A stretch of 64,000 nucleotides of DNA from Chimaeribacter californicus (GCF_002858675.1 NZ_PJZF01000001.1:248001-312000); one strand, 5' to 3'; counted from the stretch's first letter, positions 28,225 to 39,082 are shown. Notes: generated by a model not told the origin, from the letters alone. Translations and numbers: made by a program.

Positions 28225-29772
28225 ATGGAATTTTTGATGGATCCCTCAATCTGGGCCGGATTGTTGACGCTGGTGGTATTGGAAATTGTCCTGGGTATCG
28301 ACAACCTGGTGTTTATCGCCATCCTGGCGGACAAGCTGCCGCCGCACCAGCGTGATAAGGCGCGGCTTATCGGCCTGTCGCTGGCGCTGGTGATGCGCCT
28401 GGGTCTGCTGTCGCTGATCTCCTGGCTGGTACGGCTCACGGCGCCGCTCTTCTCGGTGGGCAGCCTGAGCTTCTCCGGACGCGATCTGATTCTGCTGCTG
28501 GGCGGGCTGTTCCTGCTGTTTAAAGCCACCACGGAGCTGCATGAGCGGCTGGAAGGGCATGACAACAGCGCAGGGAATAATCGCGGCTATGCCGGCTTCT
28601 GGCTGGTGGTGTTCCAGATTGTGGTGCTGGATGCGGTCTTCTCGCTGGACGCGGTGATCACCGCTGTCGGGATGGTGGACAATCTGGCGATCATGATGAC
28701 GGCGGTGGTGATCGCGATGGGGGTGATGCTGCTGGCGTCAAAAGCCCTGACGCGCTTTGTCAACGCCCACCCCACGGTGGTGGTGCTCTGCCTCAGCTTC
28801 CTGCTGATGATTGGCCTGAGTCTGGTGGCGGAAGGGTTTGGCTTCCATATTCCCAAAGGTTACCTCTACGCAGCGATTGGCTTCTCGATTCTCATTGAGC
28901 TGTTTAACCAGGTGGCGCGCCGTAACTTCATCAAGCATGAGGCACGCCGCCCGCGCCGTGAACGCACCGCCGAGGCGATCCTGCGCCTGATGGGCGGCCG
29001 CCGCCAGGACGCCGACCCGCAACAGCCGCAGAGTGAGGTACCGGCCGGGGCGTTTGCCGAAGAGGAGCGCTACATGATAAGTGGTGTGCTGACGCTCGCC
29101 TCGCGCTCACTGCGCAGTATCATGACCCCGCGCACCGACATCTCATGGGTAGATTGTGATCGCCAGCCGGAAGCGATCCGCCTCCAGTTGCTGGACACGC
29201 CGCACAGCCTGTTTCCGATCTGCCGCGGCTCACTGGATGAGATGATTGGTGTGGTCAGGGCCAAGGATCTGCTGGTGGCGCTGGAGCAGGGGGAGGACAT
29301 CGTGGCCTTTGCCGCCCGCACGCCGCCGATCATCGTGCCGGAGACCATGGACGTCATCAACCTGCTGGCGGTCTTGCGCCGCGCCAAAGGGCGGCTGGTG
29401 GTGGTGAGCAACGAGTTCGGGGTGATCCAGGGGCTGGTAACGCCGCTGGATGTGCTGGAAGCGATCGCCGGGGAATTCCCGGATGAGGACGAAACCCCCG
29501 ACATCGTGCCGGAAGGGCGCGGCTGGCTGGTCAAAGGCGGGGCGGATGTCCACTCGCTGGAACAGGCGCTGGATTGCTCAGAGCTGGTCAGCCCGTCGGA
29601 GGATTACGCCTCGCTCGCCGGTTTGCTGTTGTCCCACATCGGGCAGATGCCGCAGGCCGGGGAGGTGCTGGAACTGCACCGCTTCCGTTTCGAAATCCGG
29701 GCGGTGTCAGATTACCGCATCGATCTGGTCTACGTTGAAGCCCTGCCTGAGAACGAACCGGCACAGGCGTAA
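28225..29772 (+). CDS. yoaE: YoaE, TerC-type membrane protein with CBS and CorC domains
   Basis: A 515-residue inner-membrane protein. The N-terminal TerC domain has seven helices and the acidic motifs [13 protein letters not shown] and [13 protein letters not shown], implicated in metal handling. Two CBS domains follow (about 300-420; [32 protein letters not shown]) and a CorC/HlyC transporter-associated domain ends it. ATG 28225 has TGGAG upstream and matches E. coli YoaE; the longer frame is unsupported. Manganese export is a reasonable inference for TerC members and fits the nearby mntP. Confidence 0.95.
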   Translation: MEFLMDPSIWAGLLTLVVLEIVLGIDNLVFIAILADKLPPHQRDKARLIGLSLALVMRLGLLSLISWLVRLTAPLFSVGSLSFSGRDLILLLGGLFLLFKATTELHERLEGHDNSAGNNRGYAGFWLVVFQIVVLDAVFSLDAVITAVGMVDNLAIMMTAVVIAMGVMLLASKALTRFVNAHPTVVVLCLSFLLMIGLSLVAEGFGFHIPKGYLYAAIGFSILIELFNQVARRNFIKHEARRPRRERTAEAILRLMGGRRQDADPQQPQSEVPAGAFAEEERYMISGVLTLASRSLRSIMTPRTDISWVDCDRQPEAIRLQLLDTPHSLFPICRGSLDEMIGVVRAKDLLVALEQGEDIVAFAARTPPIIVPETMDVINLLAVLRRAKGRLVVVSNEFGVIQGLVTPLDVLEAIAGEFPDEDETPDIVPEGRGWLVKGGADVHSLEQALDCSELVSPSEDYASLAGLLLSHIGQMPQAGEVLELHRFRFEIRAVSDYRIDLVYVEALPENEPAQA

Positions 29773-29790
29773 CGGCTCACTGCATTCCTT

Positions 29791-29814
29791 CTGCCCCGGC
29801 ACCCGGCCGGGGCA
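29791..29814. terminator. Hairpin between convergent yoaE and pdeD
   Basis: Perfect 10-bp stem CTGCCCCGGC / GCCGGGGCAG with a four-base loop and no T-run. It probably acts as a bidirectional transcription barrier. Confidence 0.55.
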
Positions 29815-29822
29815 GGAGAGCC

Positions 29823-31418
29823 TCAGTTCCCGCTTTCCCGCTGCGTGTTTTGATCCCCGTCTGGCGGCGCGCCATGAAACTGTGCCAGCCAGGCGGGGAA
29901 ATCCTCCACCGGCAGCGGGCGGGCGTAGTAATACCCCTGCACCGCGTCCACCTGCCGTTCACGTAAATAGGCGATTTGTTCCGGCGTCTCGACCCCTTCG
30001 ACCACCAGCTTCAGCTTCAGGCGTTGCGCCAGCGTAATAATCATATCCGTGACCGTGGCATTGACCGCATCCGTGCCGATGGCGGCGGTAAAGGATTGGT
30101 CGATCTTCAGCACGTCCGGATTCAGCGCCTTCAGGTAACTCAGCGAATTGTGCCCGGTACCGAAATCATCAATTGCCAGCAGCACGCCCAGCGCTTTCAG
30201 CTGGTGGATCTGTTGGCTGTCAAGGTCACTCAGCCGGCTGCGTTCGGTCAGCTCAATCATCAGCGTCACCGACGGCTGCTTCGCCAGCCAGATCTGCTGC
30301 ACATCCTGCAAAATCTGCTGCTGGTGGAAGTGGCGCGAATCAACATTAACACTGATGTAAAACGCCGGGTCCTGCGGGAACAGGGCAAAGTTATCGGCCA
30401 TCTGTGCCATCAGGTAGCGGGTCAGCGGCACAATCAGTGCATGTTGCTCGGCCAGCGGGATAAAGACGTCCGGCGGTACCGGCCCATAGCGTGGGCTGTT
30501 CCAGCGCAACAGGGTTTCAATGCCGATGCAGCGCGCGCTCTGGCAATGGATAATCGGCTGGCAATAAATGGCGAACTCCCCACGGGCCAGCGCATGGTTC
30601 AGCGGGTAGGCCAGGCTCATGCGGGTACCGGCCGCCAGATAGACCGCCGCCATCACCAGCAGGCTTATCAGCAGCGCCAGCGGCAAATGGTGGTAGAGCT
30701 GGGCAAAGGCCAGATGGTAGGCGGAGCGGGCATACAGCGAGATCGAGAACGGGTAATGCGGGGAACGGTGGGTATATTGCGGCAGGCCGCCCAGGTTCAC
30801 CTGCGGGGTCAGGCTGTTTTTATGGTACTCGAGGCTGTTGCCGGAGACATTCAGCACCAGCCGGTCAGCGTAGGGCGGTTGCGGCTCCAGCAGGAAGCGC
30901 GCCAGCAGGCGGATATTAAAGGTATAGATCTGGCCGCTGTCATCGTTCGGGCCGAAGGGTTTCCACATCAGCATCAGCGGCTCGCCACGGTTAAGGCCGG
31001 AAGAGCTACGCAGCGCCAGCTGCTTTTGATGGGCGGGCAATGCCGGGAGCACACTGTCGAAAGGCAGGTTCAGTGCACCCACCAGGCTGGAGCAGATCAG
31101 CACCCCGTCACGCACCAGCACAATGGATCGCAGGGTCTGAAGATCGGCTGCCTGCCGTAACAGCCTTAGCTGGATTTGCGGGCACTGCATACCGTAAAAC
31201 GCATCGTAGCCGAGCGGTGTGCGATCCACCGGCCAGATCAGCATGTCCAGCTGTTGCGAGGTATGGGCAACCAGCGTTTGCTGGACGGTGGCGATGCGGC
31301 GGCTCTCCTCGTAAAAACGCAGGCCGAGGATAATCAGCAACGTCAACAGGCCGATACCGGCGGAAAGCCCCCAACGGTAAAGACGGTATTTTGCACTGGC
31401 ATGATCGGGTGTCAGCAT
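29823..31418 (-). CDS. pdeD: c-di-GMP phosphodiesterase PdeD (CSS-EAL)
   Basis: A 531-residue inner-membrane phosphodiesterase; E. coli PdeD is 532. Domains: first helix (residues 14-34), periplasmic CSS domain with GMQCPQIQL and VLICSSLVGAL, second helix near 243-262, then an EAL domain. Catalytic residues are seen in CISVNVD-like FYISVNVDSRHF, IELTER, IDDFGTGHNSLSYL, LKIDQSF and VVEGVET. The motif that gives the family its name reads ETL here (IETLLRW). ATG 31418 is the homologous start. Confidence 0.95.
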   Translation of the reverse strand: MLTPDHASAKYRLYRWGLSAGIGLLTLLIILGLRFYEESRRIATVQQTLVAHTSQQLDMLIWPVDRTPLGYDAFYGMQCPQIQLRLLRQAADLQTLRSIVLVRDGVLICSSLVGALNLPFDSVLPALPAHQKQLALRSSSGLNRGEPLMLMWKPFGPNDDSGQIYTFNIRLLARFLLEPQPPYADRLVLNVSGNSLEYHKNSLTPQVNLGGLPQYTHRSPHYPFSISLYARSAYHLAFAQLYHHLPLALLISLLVMAAVYLAAGTRMSLAYPLNHALARGEFAIYCQPIIHCQSARCIGIETLLRWNSPRYGPVPPDVFIPLAEQHALIVPLTRYLMAQMADNFALFPQDPAFYISVNVDSRHFHQQQILQDVQQIWLAKQPSVTLMIELTERSRLSDLDSQQIHQLKALGVLLAIDDFGTGHNSLSYLKALNPDVLKIDQSFTAAIGTDAVNATVTDMIITLAQRLKLKLVVEGVETPEQIAYLRERQVDAVQGYYYARPLPVEDFPAWLAQFHGAPPDGDQNTQRESGN

Positions 31419-31732
31419 AGGGTTCCTTGATGAAAAACGGCAGGCAATCCGGAACCGGGGCACAGGGGTGCCGCGCGTGGACAGGATCGGTGGCCACTCC
31501 CTGATGACACCTGACCTCACACCGAGGGCAGAAAAAAGGCGGCGGCCGTCAGGCCGGGCGCAAAGAACAGGCTGGGTAATACGGCTATTATTTTTTAGGC
31601 TGCCTGCATGAAGCATGAATAATAGTGATACAAATTTCACAGACCAGCCAGAAAATGGCAGAAAGAATCAGGTAAAACGGGAAGGGAGGGAAAATACGCC
31701 CGGGCAGCCGCAGAGGCTGCCCGGTTGAAACA
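31419..31732. other. Intergenic region upstream of pdeD
   Basis: About 310 bp between pdeD and sdaA, both on the minus strand, without a gene. It contains the sdaA terminator and, presumably, the pdeD promoter. Confidence 0.5.
31700..31724 (-). terminator. sdaA terminator hairpin
   Basis: Perfect 10-bp stem CCGGGCAGCC / GGCTGCCCGG with a GCAGA loop just after the sdaA stop codon, followed on the minus strand by GCGTATTTTCC. Confidence 0.7.
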
Positions 31733-33097
31733 TTAGTCGCACTGCACTTTGATGGCCAGACCGCCGCGGGAAGTTTCACGGTATTTGGCATTCATGTCTT
31801 TGCCGGTCTCGTACATGGTTTCAATCACCTTATCCAGCGAGACGCGCGGCGCACTGGTACGGCGCAGTGCCATCCGGGCGGCATTGATCGCTTTGACCGA
31901 GGCGATGGCATTACGCTCGATGCACGGCACCTGCACCTGGCCACCGACCGGATCGCAGGTCAGCCCCAGATTATGCTCCATGCCGATCTCTGCCGCGACG
32001 CACACCTGCTCCGGGCTGCCGCCCAGCAATTCCGCCAGCCCGGCGGCGGCCATGGAACAAGCCACGCCCACCTCGCCCTGGCAACCGACTTCCGCACCGG
32101 AAATCGAGGCATTCATCTTATACAGCGCGCCAATCACGCCGGAGGCCATGAAGTAGCGGATGTAAATCTCCGGCGTCACCGGCTCAATAAAGTGATCGTA
32201 ATAGGCCAGCACGGCGGGCACGATGCCGCAGGCACCGTTGGTGGGGGCCGTGACCACCCGGCCACCGGCGGCGTTCTCTTCATTGACCGCCAGCGCAAAC
32301 ATGTTTACCCAGTCAATCACGTTCATCGGGTCACTGGAGAGCTTATCTGAAGAGACCAGCATCCGGCGCAGCGCCGACGCCCGGCGCGGCACCCGCAGCG
32401 GGCCGGGCAGCACCCCTTCGGTATTCAGGCCGCGGTCGATACAGGCGCGCATGGTCTGCCAGATCTGGCTGAAGTAGTGCTCGATCGCCTCTTTGTCGTG
32501 CAGCGCCAGCTCATTTTGCATCACCAGGCCGGAGAGCGACATCCCGGTCTGGCGACAATGGGCCAGCAGATCGCTGGCATGGCTGAACGGGTAGGGCACG
32601 GCGACCGCCTGCTGTTCTGCCTGACCAAAATGTTCTGCGTCAACGATAAACCCGCCGCCGATCGAGTAGTAGGTTTTGCTGTGGAGCAGTGCATCCCCGG
32701 CGAAGGCGTGGATCTGCATCCCGTTTTCATGCAGCGGCAGGTTGTCCTGACGGAACACCATGCCGGTGCCACGCGGGAAATCCACCTCATGGCGGCCATT
32801 GGCCAGCAGCAGACGCTGGCGCGTCTCCACATCGCGGATAAAGGCCGGGATGCCGTCGATATCCACGCTGTCCGGCAGGTTGCCGGCCAGGCCAAGAATA
32901 ATGGCGATGTCCGTATGGTGGCCTTTCCCGGTCAGGGAGAGGGAGCCGTAAACGTCCACGGCAATACGGGTCACGGCAGGCAGAAGATCGCGGCTGACGA
33001 GATCGTCAACAAACTGTTTGCCCGCTTTCATCGGCCCCACGGTGTGGGAACTCGACGGGCCAATGCCGATCTTAAACATGTCGAAAACGCTGATCAC
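31733..33097 (-). CDS. sdaA: L-serine ammonia-lyase (serine deaminase I)
   Basis: An oxygen-sensitive [4Fe-4S] enzyme that converts L-serine to pyruvate and ammonia. The 454 residues match E. coli SdaA. The N-terminal MFKIGIGPSSSHTVGPMKAG and the C-terminal cysteines in VGCQGEVGVACSMA and LTCDPVGGQVQVPC, which bind the cluster, are intact. It starts with GTG 33097, with AAGGAG seven bases upstream, as in E. coli. A 339-bp gap separates it from nudL. Confidence 0.98.
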   Translation of the reverse strand: MISVFDMFKIGIGPSSSHTVGPMKAGKQFVDDLVSRDLLPAVTRIAVDVYGSLSLTGKGHHTDIAIILGLAGNLPDSVDIDGIPAFIRDVETRQRLLLANGRHEVDFPRGTGMVFRQDNLPLHENGMQIHAFAGDALLHSKTYYSIGGGFIVDAEHFGQAEQQAVAVPYPFSHASDLLAHCRQTGMSLSGLVMQNELALHDKEAIEHYFSQIWQTMRACIDRGLNTEGVLPGPLRVPRRASALRRMLVSSDKLSSDPMNVIDWVNMFALAVNEENAAGGRVVTAPTNGACGIVPAVLAYYDHFIEPVTPEIYIRYFMASGVIGALYKMNASISGAEVGCQGEVGVACSMAAAGLAELLGGSPEQVCVAAEIGMEHNLGLTCDPVGGQVQVPCIERNAIASVKAINAARMALRRTSAPRVSLDKVIETMYETGKDMNAKYRETSRGGLAIKVQCD

Positions 33098-33436
33098 GCT
33101 GAAACTCCTTCAGGGGAAACGGGGCGACTGGTGTAAAAATAACCAGAGGGTTGCTTGTTTAGTGTAGTGAGATTGCCCGGCCTGCAAGCACCTTTTCGCA
33201 TGAGATTACCTAATAGCAACGGCGGGCGTCCGCAGAAAAAATTCTGCCATAAAACAGCGTGACGGCGGCGGTTACCAGTTTCTCATACAAAAAACAGGGG
33301 CTTTTCCAGTAGCAAATCATGGCAGGTGGCTAATATACAGAAGATTACCATAAATAAGGTGATAAAGATCGCCTTCCTGACAGCGGCTCAGTAAAAGTGC
33401 GCATAAAAAAGGCGGATCCAAAGGACGTTATGGCGG
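33098..33436. other. Promoter region of sdaA
   Basis: A 339-bp gap between nudL and sdaA, both minus. No frame of interest was found; the stretch near 33290-33365 is AT-rich and probably carries the sdaA promoter. In E. coli sdaA responds to Lrp and leucine; no site was assigned. Confidence 0.4.
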
Positions 33437-34045
33437 TTAACCGGCAACCAGGGAGGGATTCATGCTGGCGCTCTCCTCAGGGCGGGCCACATGCTGTGAC
33501 AGCTCGCGGATAATGCCGGCCGTCATGCCCCAGACAAACTGATGCTGATACCAGCTCAGGTAGATGCGGTGGCGGATGCCGCGGCGCTCAATCTCCAGCG
33601 GGGTATAGCGTGACAGCCGCAATGCCTCCTGCAACGGCATCTCAAAGATGTCCGCCACCTCATCGGTATTGGGCACCAGCAGGGTGTCCGGCGGGATAAG
33701 CCCCACTACCGGCGTGACCTGAAACCCGGTGGAACTCTCCACCGGCCCCAGCATGCCCAGTACCCGTACCGACGCAGGCGGGATGCCGACCTCCTCATGC
33801 GCCTCGCGCAGCGCAGTGGCAATCAGGGACGCATCATCCGGGTCAGCTGAGCCGCCGGGAAACGCCACCTGTCCGGCGTGTTTGCGCAGGGTGTCGGCGC
33901 GCCGGGTCAGCAGCAGCGTCGGCTCCGGGCGGCAGACCACCGGCAGCAGCACCGCCGCCTGCCGCACATTGCGCAGCGGCCGGGGCGGGGCAGGCTGTTG
34001 CAGCATAAAGCGGGTAATAAACTCGTCCAGCGTATAATCACTCAT
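33437..34045 (-). CDS. nudL: Nudix hydrolase NudL (YeaB), CoA pyrophosphatase type
   Basis: A 202-residue Nudix protein. The box is [18 protein letters not shown] followed by AHEEVGI, preceded by the UPF0035 segment [11 protein letters not shown] that marks putative CoA pyrophosphatases. The ATG overlaps the stop codon of pabB, so the two are translationally coupled, as in E. coli. The C terminus ([16 protein letters not shown]) is slightly longer than in E. coli. Confidence 0.95.
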   Translation of the reverse strand: MSDYTLDEFITRFMLQQPAPPRPLRNVRQAAVLLPVVCRPEPTLLLTRRADTLRKHAGQVAFPGGSADPDDASLIATALREAHEEVGIPPASVRVLGMLGPVESSTGFQVTPVVGLIPPDTLLVPNTDEVADIFEMPLQEALRLSRYTPLEIERRGIRHRIYLSWYQHQFVWGMTAGIIRELSQHVARPEESASMNPSLVAG

Positions 34046-35427
34046 CCGGCCGTGGTCTCCTGCGGTTCGGCAACCGGGCGCAATTGCGGCAGAATGCGCG
34101 CCACCTTGTCAAACGTCTCCTGATATTCCGCCTGCTCATCGCTGTCGGCCACGATGCCGCCGCCCGCCCAGCAATGGAGGCGGCCCGCCTCAGCCAGCAG
34201 GGTGCGGATGGTGATGTTGGTGTCCATGGTGCCGCACAGGCTGAGGTAGCCGATGCTGCCGCAATAGGCGTTACGCCGCTGCGGTTCCAGCTCCTCAATA
34301 ATCTGCATCGCCCGCACTTTGGGCGCGCCGGTGATGGAGCCGCCGGGGAAGCAGGCACGCAGCAAGTCAACGGCGTGGCGATTTGTGGGCAGCCGGGCGG
34401 TGATGGTACTTACCAGATGGTGCACCGCCGGGAACGGCTCCACCACAAACAGCTCCGGCACCCGTACGCTGCCCGGCTCCGCCACCCGGCCGATGTCATT
34501 GCGCAGCAGATCGACAATCATCAGGTTCTCTGCCCGGTCTTTCTCCGAGGCCGCCAGCCGCGCCGCCTGTGCTGCATCCGCAACCGGATCGGAAAGCCGC
34601 GGCAGCGTGCCTTTGATTGGCCGGGTCTGGATCTGGTTTTCCGCCAGCCACAGGAAACGCTCCGGCGACACGCTCAGCACCGCCTGATCGGGCAGCCGCA
34701 AAAACGCGGAGAACGGGGCGCGGTTGCTGGCATTGAGGCGGGTAAAGGCTTCCCACTCGCTGCCCTGATAGGGCGCGGTAAAACGCTGCGTCAGGTTAAT
34801 CTGGTAGCAATCGCCGCTGCGCAGCCAGGCCTGTACCTGCCGGAAACGCGCACCGTACCCCTCACGGGTCAGGTTCGCCTGCCACTCCCCGGTCAGCCGG
34901 AAATCATCGGCCGGGGCAGGGCGGGCCAGCAGCTTTTCCAGCCAGGCCAGCCGGGCCGACAGGTCTCCATGGCAGACCAGCGTCAGCCGCTGCCGGTGGT
35001 GGTCAGCAATCAATGCCCAGTCATAGATGCCCACCGCCATGTCCGGTGCGGCGATATCCCGCGCGGCCAAAGCAGGCAGCACCTCCACCCGGCGGCCGAG
35101 ATCGTAGCCGAACAGCCCCAGCGCGCCGCCCAGGAACGGCAGATCCGCATCCGGCGCTGCCGTCAGCGCCAGCGAGGCCATCGCCTCGGCCACCAGCTGG
35201 AAAGGGTCTTCTGTGCGCAGATGTTCACTCTCGTCACCGGTAATGGTTGTCTCTTCACCGTGGGTCACCAGCGTGATGCGCGGGTCAGCCACCAGAATAT
35301 CGAACCGGTTATGCAGATGATCTGCCTGGCCGGAATGCAGCAGCATCGCCCAGGGAGAGCCGGAGAGCGGGGCAAAGCGCGTCAGCAGCGCATCGGGTGT
35401 GTAAGTCAGGGTATGGGTTGCGTACAT
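34042..35427 (-). CDS. pabB: Aminodeoxychorismate synthase component 1
   Basis: Forms 4-amino-4-deoxychorismate from chorismate with ammonia from PabA, the committed step to folate. Its 461 residues carry the chorismate-binding fold: QINLTQRF near residue 205, RPIKGTLPR with the active Lys near 275, [13 protein letters not shown], and [20 protein letters not shown] near 360. It is the first gene of pabB-nudL and divergent from yoaH. Confidence 0.97.
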   Translation of the reverse strand: MYATHTLTYTPDALLTRFAPLSGSPWAMLLHSGQADHLHNRFDILVADPRITLVTHGEETTITGDESEHLRTEDPFQLVAEAMASLALTAAPDADLPFLGGALGLFGYDLGRRVEVLPALAARDIAAPDMAVGIYDWALIADHHRQRLTLVCHGDLSARLAWLEKLLARPAPADDFRLTGEWQANLTREGYGARFRQVQAWLRSGDCYQINLTQRFTAPYQGSEWEAFTRLNASNRAPFSAFLRLPDQAVLSVSPERFLWLAENQIQTRPIKGTLPRLSDPVADAAQAARLAASEKDRAENLMIVDLLRNDIGRVAEPGSVRVPELFVVEPFPAVHHLVSTITARLPTNRHAVDLLRACFPGGSITGAPKVRAMQIIEELEPQRRNAYCGSIGYLSLCGTMDTNITIRTLLAEAGRLHCWAGGGIVADSDEQAEYQETFDKVARILPQLRPVAEPQETTAG

Positions 35428-35644
35428 GGTGTCGGGCTGGCCGGGCAGTCAAAAACAGTCGCCCAGCCTACCACAGAACCGCGGTGGGTGAAAAAGGGGC
35501 GGCCGCGTGCCCGCGCGGCGGGGAGACGGTACGGCAAGGGGGTTGGCGGCAAGGGCGCATGCGGTGAGGGGGCATTGCGGCAAGGGGAGTAGGTCATTGG
35601 GCCGCCGGCGCGTATACTGTGCCGGTCAACAGAGGAGACGAACC

Positions 35645-35884
35645 ATGCAAGCGGGTATGCCGGCACTTTCACATCAGGAGCAGCAACAGGCTGCGGAACG
35701 CATCCATCAGCTGATGGAAGAGGGGATGAGCAGCGGCCAGGCCATCGCCATGGTGGCGCAGGAGATCCGGGAGACCCATCAGGGTGGGCAGGTCGCGGTA
35801 CGCTTTGATGATGAAGACGATGACGCGGACCAACAGGACGCTGAACACCACGACGAAGATGAAGAGGATGACCACGGTTATTGA
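35645..35884 (+). CDS. yoaH: YoaH, UPF0181 family
   Basis: A 79-residue acidic protein. The first 55 residues match E. coli YoaH ([36 protein letters not shown]). E. coli YoaH stops at 59, but this one continues with an extra aspartate/glutamate/histidine-rich tail ending EDEEDDHGY. Function unknown. AGAGGAG precedes ATG 35645, and a strong terminator follows. Confidence 0.93.
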   Translation: MQAGMPALSHQEQQQAAERIHQLMEEGMSSGQAIAMVAQEIRETHQGGQVAVRFDDEDDDADQQDAEHHDEDEEDDHGY

Positions 35885-35901
35885 CCGGTGGGCATGCTGG
35901 G

Positions 35902-35930
35902 AAACGGGCGCTGAAGCGCCCGTTTTTTTT
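35902..35930 (+). terminator. yoaH terminator
   Basis: Stem AAACGGGCGC / GCGCCCGTTT with a TGAA loop and eight T; shared with convergent purT. Confidence 0.93.
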
Positions 35931-35944
35931 GCCTCAGCGGGCGG

Positions 35945-37123
35945 TCAGCCGCTGACGTTGACCGCCGCTGCCGCTTCTACCGCCCGTACGACGGCCTGTT
36001 CCACGGTGTCACCCGTGGCCAGCGCCACACCCAGGCGGCGCGTACCGGCGATCTCCGGCTTGCCGAACAGGCGCACCTGATTGTGGCCGGTCAATGCCTG
36101 GCTGACACCGCTGAAGCGCACATCACGGCTGGTCAGTGACGGCAGGATCACTGCCGACGCCGACGGCCCGAACTGGCGGATTTCGCCCACCGGCAGGCCG
36201 AGGAAGGCGCGCACATGCAGCGCGAACTCTGACAAATCCTGCGAAATCAGCGTCACCATGCCGGTATCGTGCGGGCGCGGCGACACTTCGCTGAAGATCA
36301 CCTCATCCCCGCAGACGAACAGCTCCACACCAAACAGGCCGTGGCCGCCCAGCGCCGTCACCACCTTTTCCGCAATCACCTGCGCACGCTGCAGCGCCAG
36401 GGCGCTCATCTGCTGCGGCTGCCAGGATTCCCGGTAATCCCCCTCTTCCTGACGGTGACCAATCGGGTCACAGAAATGGATGCCGTCCACCGCGCTGATG
36501 GTCAGCAGCGTAATCTCAAAATCGAAGCGCACCAGCCCTTCCACAATCACCCGGCCACCGCCGGCGCGGCCGCCCTGCTGGGCATATTCCCACGCTGCCT
36601 GGAGCTCGTCCTCATGGCGGATCAGGCTCTGGCCCTTGCCGGAGGAGCTCATCACCGGTTTGATGATGCAGGGCAGGCCGATCTCTTTCACGGCCTGACG
36701 GAAGGCGCTTTCGCTGTCGGCAAACTGGTAAGTGGAGGTCGGCAGCCCCAGGGTCTCTGCGGCCAGGCGGCGGATGCCTTCGCGGTTCATGGTGAGGCGG
36801 GTCGCCTCGGCACACGGCACCACATTATGGCCCTGCTGCTCAAGCTCAACCAACATGCTGGTGGCGATGGCCTCAATTTCCGGCACAATAAAATCGGGGC
36901 GTTCATGTTCAATCACTGCCCGCAGGGCGTCGCCGTCCAGCATGTTAATCACATGGCTGCGATGGGCAACGTGCATCGCCGGGGCATCGGCATAGCGATC
37001 AACGGCAATCACCTCCAGGCCGAGGCGCTGGCATTCGATGGCCACTTCTTTACCGAGTTCACCGGAACCCAGCAGCATGACACGGGTGGCGGAAGGGCGC
37101 AGGGCAGTTCCAAGGATCAACAT
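35945..37123 (-). CDS. purT: Formate-dependent GAR transformylase PurT
   Basis: Uses formate and ATP to formylate glycinamide ribonucleotide, an alternative to PurN in purine synthesis. At 392 residues it equals E. coli PurT. ATP-grasp features: N-terminal [20 protein letters not shown], the FIVPEIEAI segment, [12 protein letters not shown] loop and [20 protein letters not shown] with metal-binding Glu residues. A near-perfect PurR box lies 60 bp upstream of the start, so adenine/guanine repression is expected. Confidence 0.98.
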   Translation of the reverse strand: MLILGTALRPSATRVMLLGSGELGKEVAIECQRLGLEVIAVDRYADAPAMHVAHRSHVINMLDGDALRAVIEHERPDFIVPEIEAIATSMLVELEQQGHNVVPCAEATRLTMNREGIRRLAAETLGLPTSTYQFADSESAFRQAVKEIGLPCIIKPVMSSSGKGQSLIRHEDELQAAWEYAQQGGRAGGGRVIVEGLVRFDFEITLLTISAVDGIHFCDPIGHRQEEGDYRESWQPQQMSALALQRAQVIAEKVVTALGGHGLFGVELFVCGDEVIFSEVSPRPHDTGMVTLISQDLSEFALHVRAFLGLPVGEIRQFGPSASAVILPSLTSRDVRFSGVSQALTGHNQVRLFGKPEIAGTRRLGVALATGDTVEQAVVRAVEAAAAVNVSG

Positions 37124-37588
37124 AACTCACCTTCATTTACAGGGTTAACTGACGAGACAGAAGAAAATCGCGCGCAGTATAAACGAAAACGTTTGCGTGG
37201 TCACTGCCGTGCCGGTTATTACCCGGCAGAGAGTGGCCACTTTACCGCCCGGCAACGCGGGCGGTACCCATCAACGCAGGCGACACCCATTAAAGTGGGC
37301 GAGCCCACGATAAAGCGAACAGGGCAGTATCCGGTAATGGTAAGTCCGGTGGCGGCAGCACAAGGTAATGGTAAAACCCGGTGATGGCATTACGCGGGCC
37401 GCGCCATCTCACGGGTCACAGAAAAGGCGGCCCCGGCATAAAAAAGCACCTGGTTGCGGCTTTTTTCACCCGGTTAAGCCACTATTAACACGCAGGGCGC
37501 CGGCTCTGTTATGATGGGCGTTTGCTGGAACTGACTGTATAGCAGCACACTCCCGCCTCCTTTTCTGATCATCATAAGAGTTACTGTC
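37124..37588. other. purT-dbpA divergent intergenic region
   Basis: 465 bp with no gene. It contains the PurR box for purT and the dbpA promoter. Two copies of GGTAATGGTAA occur at about 37334 and 37363; meaning unknown. Confidence 0.5.
37183..37198 (-). promoter_or_regulatory. PurR operator upstream of purT
   Basis: ACGAAAACGTTTGCGT matches 15 of 16 positions of the palindromic PurR consensus ACGCAAACGTTTGCGT and is placed 60 bp before the purT start codon. Confidence 0.88.
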
Positions 37589-38971
37589 TTGAGCACACTT
37601 TCATTTTCTTCCCTGCCGCTGCCGGCGGAGCAACTCGCCAATCTGGCGGAACTGGGCTACGCCACCATGACCCCGGTACAGGCGGCGTCACTGCCGGCCA
37701 TTCTCAGCGGCCGCGACGTGCGCGCCAAAGCCCAGACCGGCAGCGGCAAAACTGCCGCATTCGGCATTGGCCTGCTGGACAAAATTGTGCCCGGGCAGTA
37801 TGTCACGCAGGCGCTGGTGTTATGCCCGACGCGTGAGCTGGCAGATCAGGTCAGTAAAGAGCTGCGCCGGCTGGCGCGCTTTACCCAGAACATTAAAATC
37901 CTGACCTTGTGCGGCGGCCAGCCTATCGGCCCGCAGCTCGACTCACTGGTGCACCCGCCGCATATCGTGGTCGGCACACCGGGGCGCATCCAGGAACACC
38001 TGCGCAAACAGACGCTGTCACTGGACGCGCTGCGCATCCTGGTGCTGGATGAAGCCGACCGTATGCTGGATATGGGCTTCAGCGACGACATTGACGAGGT
38101 GATCCGTTATACCCCGCCACAACGCCAGACGCTGCTCTTCTCCGCAACTTACCCGGAAGGCATCGCCCGCATCAGCGCCCGCGTCCAGCAGACTCCGCTG
38201 GATGTCGAGATCGCCGCAGAAGCGGAGCAGACCACCATTGAGCAGATCTTTGTTGAAACCACCCGCGAAAAACGGCTGCGCCTGCTGACCGGCACCCTGC
38301 GCCATTACCAGCCCGCTTCCTGTGTGGTGTTCTGCAACACCAAACGCGATTGCCAGGAAGTCTATGAGGCGCTGGCCGATGAGAACATCAGTGCGCTGGC
38401 GCTGCATGGCGATCTGGAGCAGCGTGACCGCGATCAGGTCCTGGTGCGCTTCGCCAACCGCAGCTGCCGGGTGCTGGTGGCGACGGATGTCGCCGCACGC
38501 GGGCTGGACATCAAGGATCTGGAACTGGTGGTCAACTATGAGCTCTCCTTTGACCCGGAAGTGCATGTTCACCGCATCGGCCGTACCGGCCGTGCCGGTA
38601 TGAGCGGCCTGGCCGTGAGCTTCTGTACCCCGCAGGAGATGGTGCGCGTGCACGCGCTGGAGGATTACCTCGCTATCCGTACCACCTGGCAACCGGCTGA
38701 AAAACTGCTCGCCACCCCACCGGTGGCGCTTGAGCCGGAGATGGCGACCCTCTGCATTGACGGCGGCCGCAAGGCAAAAATCCGCCCCGGTGACATTCTG
38801 GGCGCGCTGACCGGTGACGCCGGGCTGACGGCGGCCGAGGTGGGCAAAATTGACATGTTCCCGGTCCATGCCTATGTCGCCATCCGCCGTGCCAGCGCCC
38901 GCCGGGCGTTGTCTCAGTTGCAGCAAGGTAAAATCAAAGGCAAAAGCTGTAAAGCCCGATTATTGAAGTAG
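37589..38971 (+). CDS. dbpA: ATP-dependent RNA helicase DbpA
   Basis: A DEAD-box helicase that acts in 50S ribosome assembly, guided by hairpin 92 of 23S rRNA. The 460 residues include the Q motif (GYATMTPVQ), AQTGSGKT, PTRELADQV, DEADRML, SAT and HRIGRTGRAG, and the C-terminal RNA-binding domain after residue 385 (MATLCIDGGRKAKIRPGDIL) that recognises 23S rRNA. It starts with TTG; AAGAG is ten bases upstream. Monocistronic, divergent from purT. Confidence 0.97.
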   Translation: MSTLSFSSLPLPAEQLANLAELGYATMTPVQAASLPAILSGRDVRAKAQTGSGKTAAFGIGLLDKIVPGQYVTQALVLCPTRELADQVSKELRRLARFTQNIKILTLCGGQPIGPQLDSLVHPPHIVVGTPGRIQEHLRKQTLSLDALRILVLDEADRMLDMGFSDDIDEVIRYTPPQRQTLLFSATYPEGIARISARVQQTPLDVEIAAEAEQTTIEQIFVETTREKRLRLLTGTLRHYQPASCVVFCNTKRDCQEVYEALADENISALALHGDLEQRDRDQVLVRFANRSCRVLVATDVAARGLDIKDLELVVNYELSFDPEVHVHRIGRTGRAGMSGLAVSFCTPQEMVRVHALEDYLAIRTTWQPAEKLLATPPVALEPEMATLCIDGGRKAKIRPGDILGALTGDAGLTAAEVGKIDMFPVHAYVAIRRASARRALSQLQQGKIKGKSCKARLLK

Positions 38972-39039
38972 TTTTTCTTTTGCGAGGCAGGTTCCGGATT
39001 GTGTAAAAGAGCTTGCCTCCGCGCCCCGATTTACTTAAA

Positions 39040-39055
39040 CTGTATATTCATACAG
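39040..39055 (+). promoter_or_regulatory. LexA (SOS) box upstream of yebG
   Basis: CTGTATATTCATACAG matches the CTGT-N8-ACAG consensus, with flanking A and T extending the palindrome. It lies 27 bp before the yebG start codon. Confidence 0.95.
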
Positions 39056-39082
39056 TAGTGTGCCATAAGAGGATTATCACTC

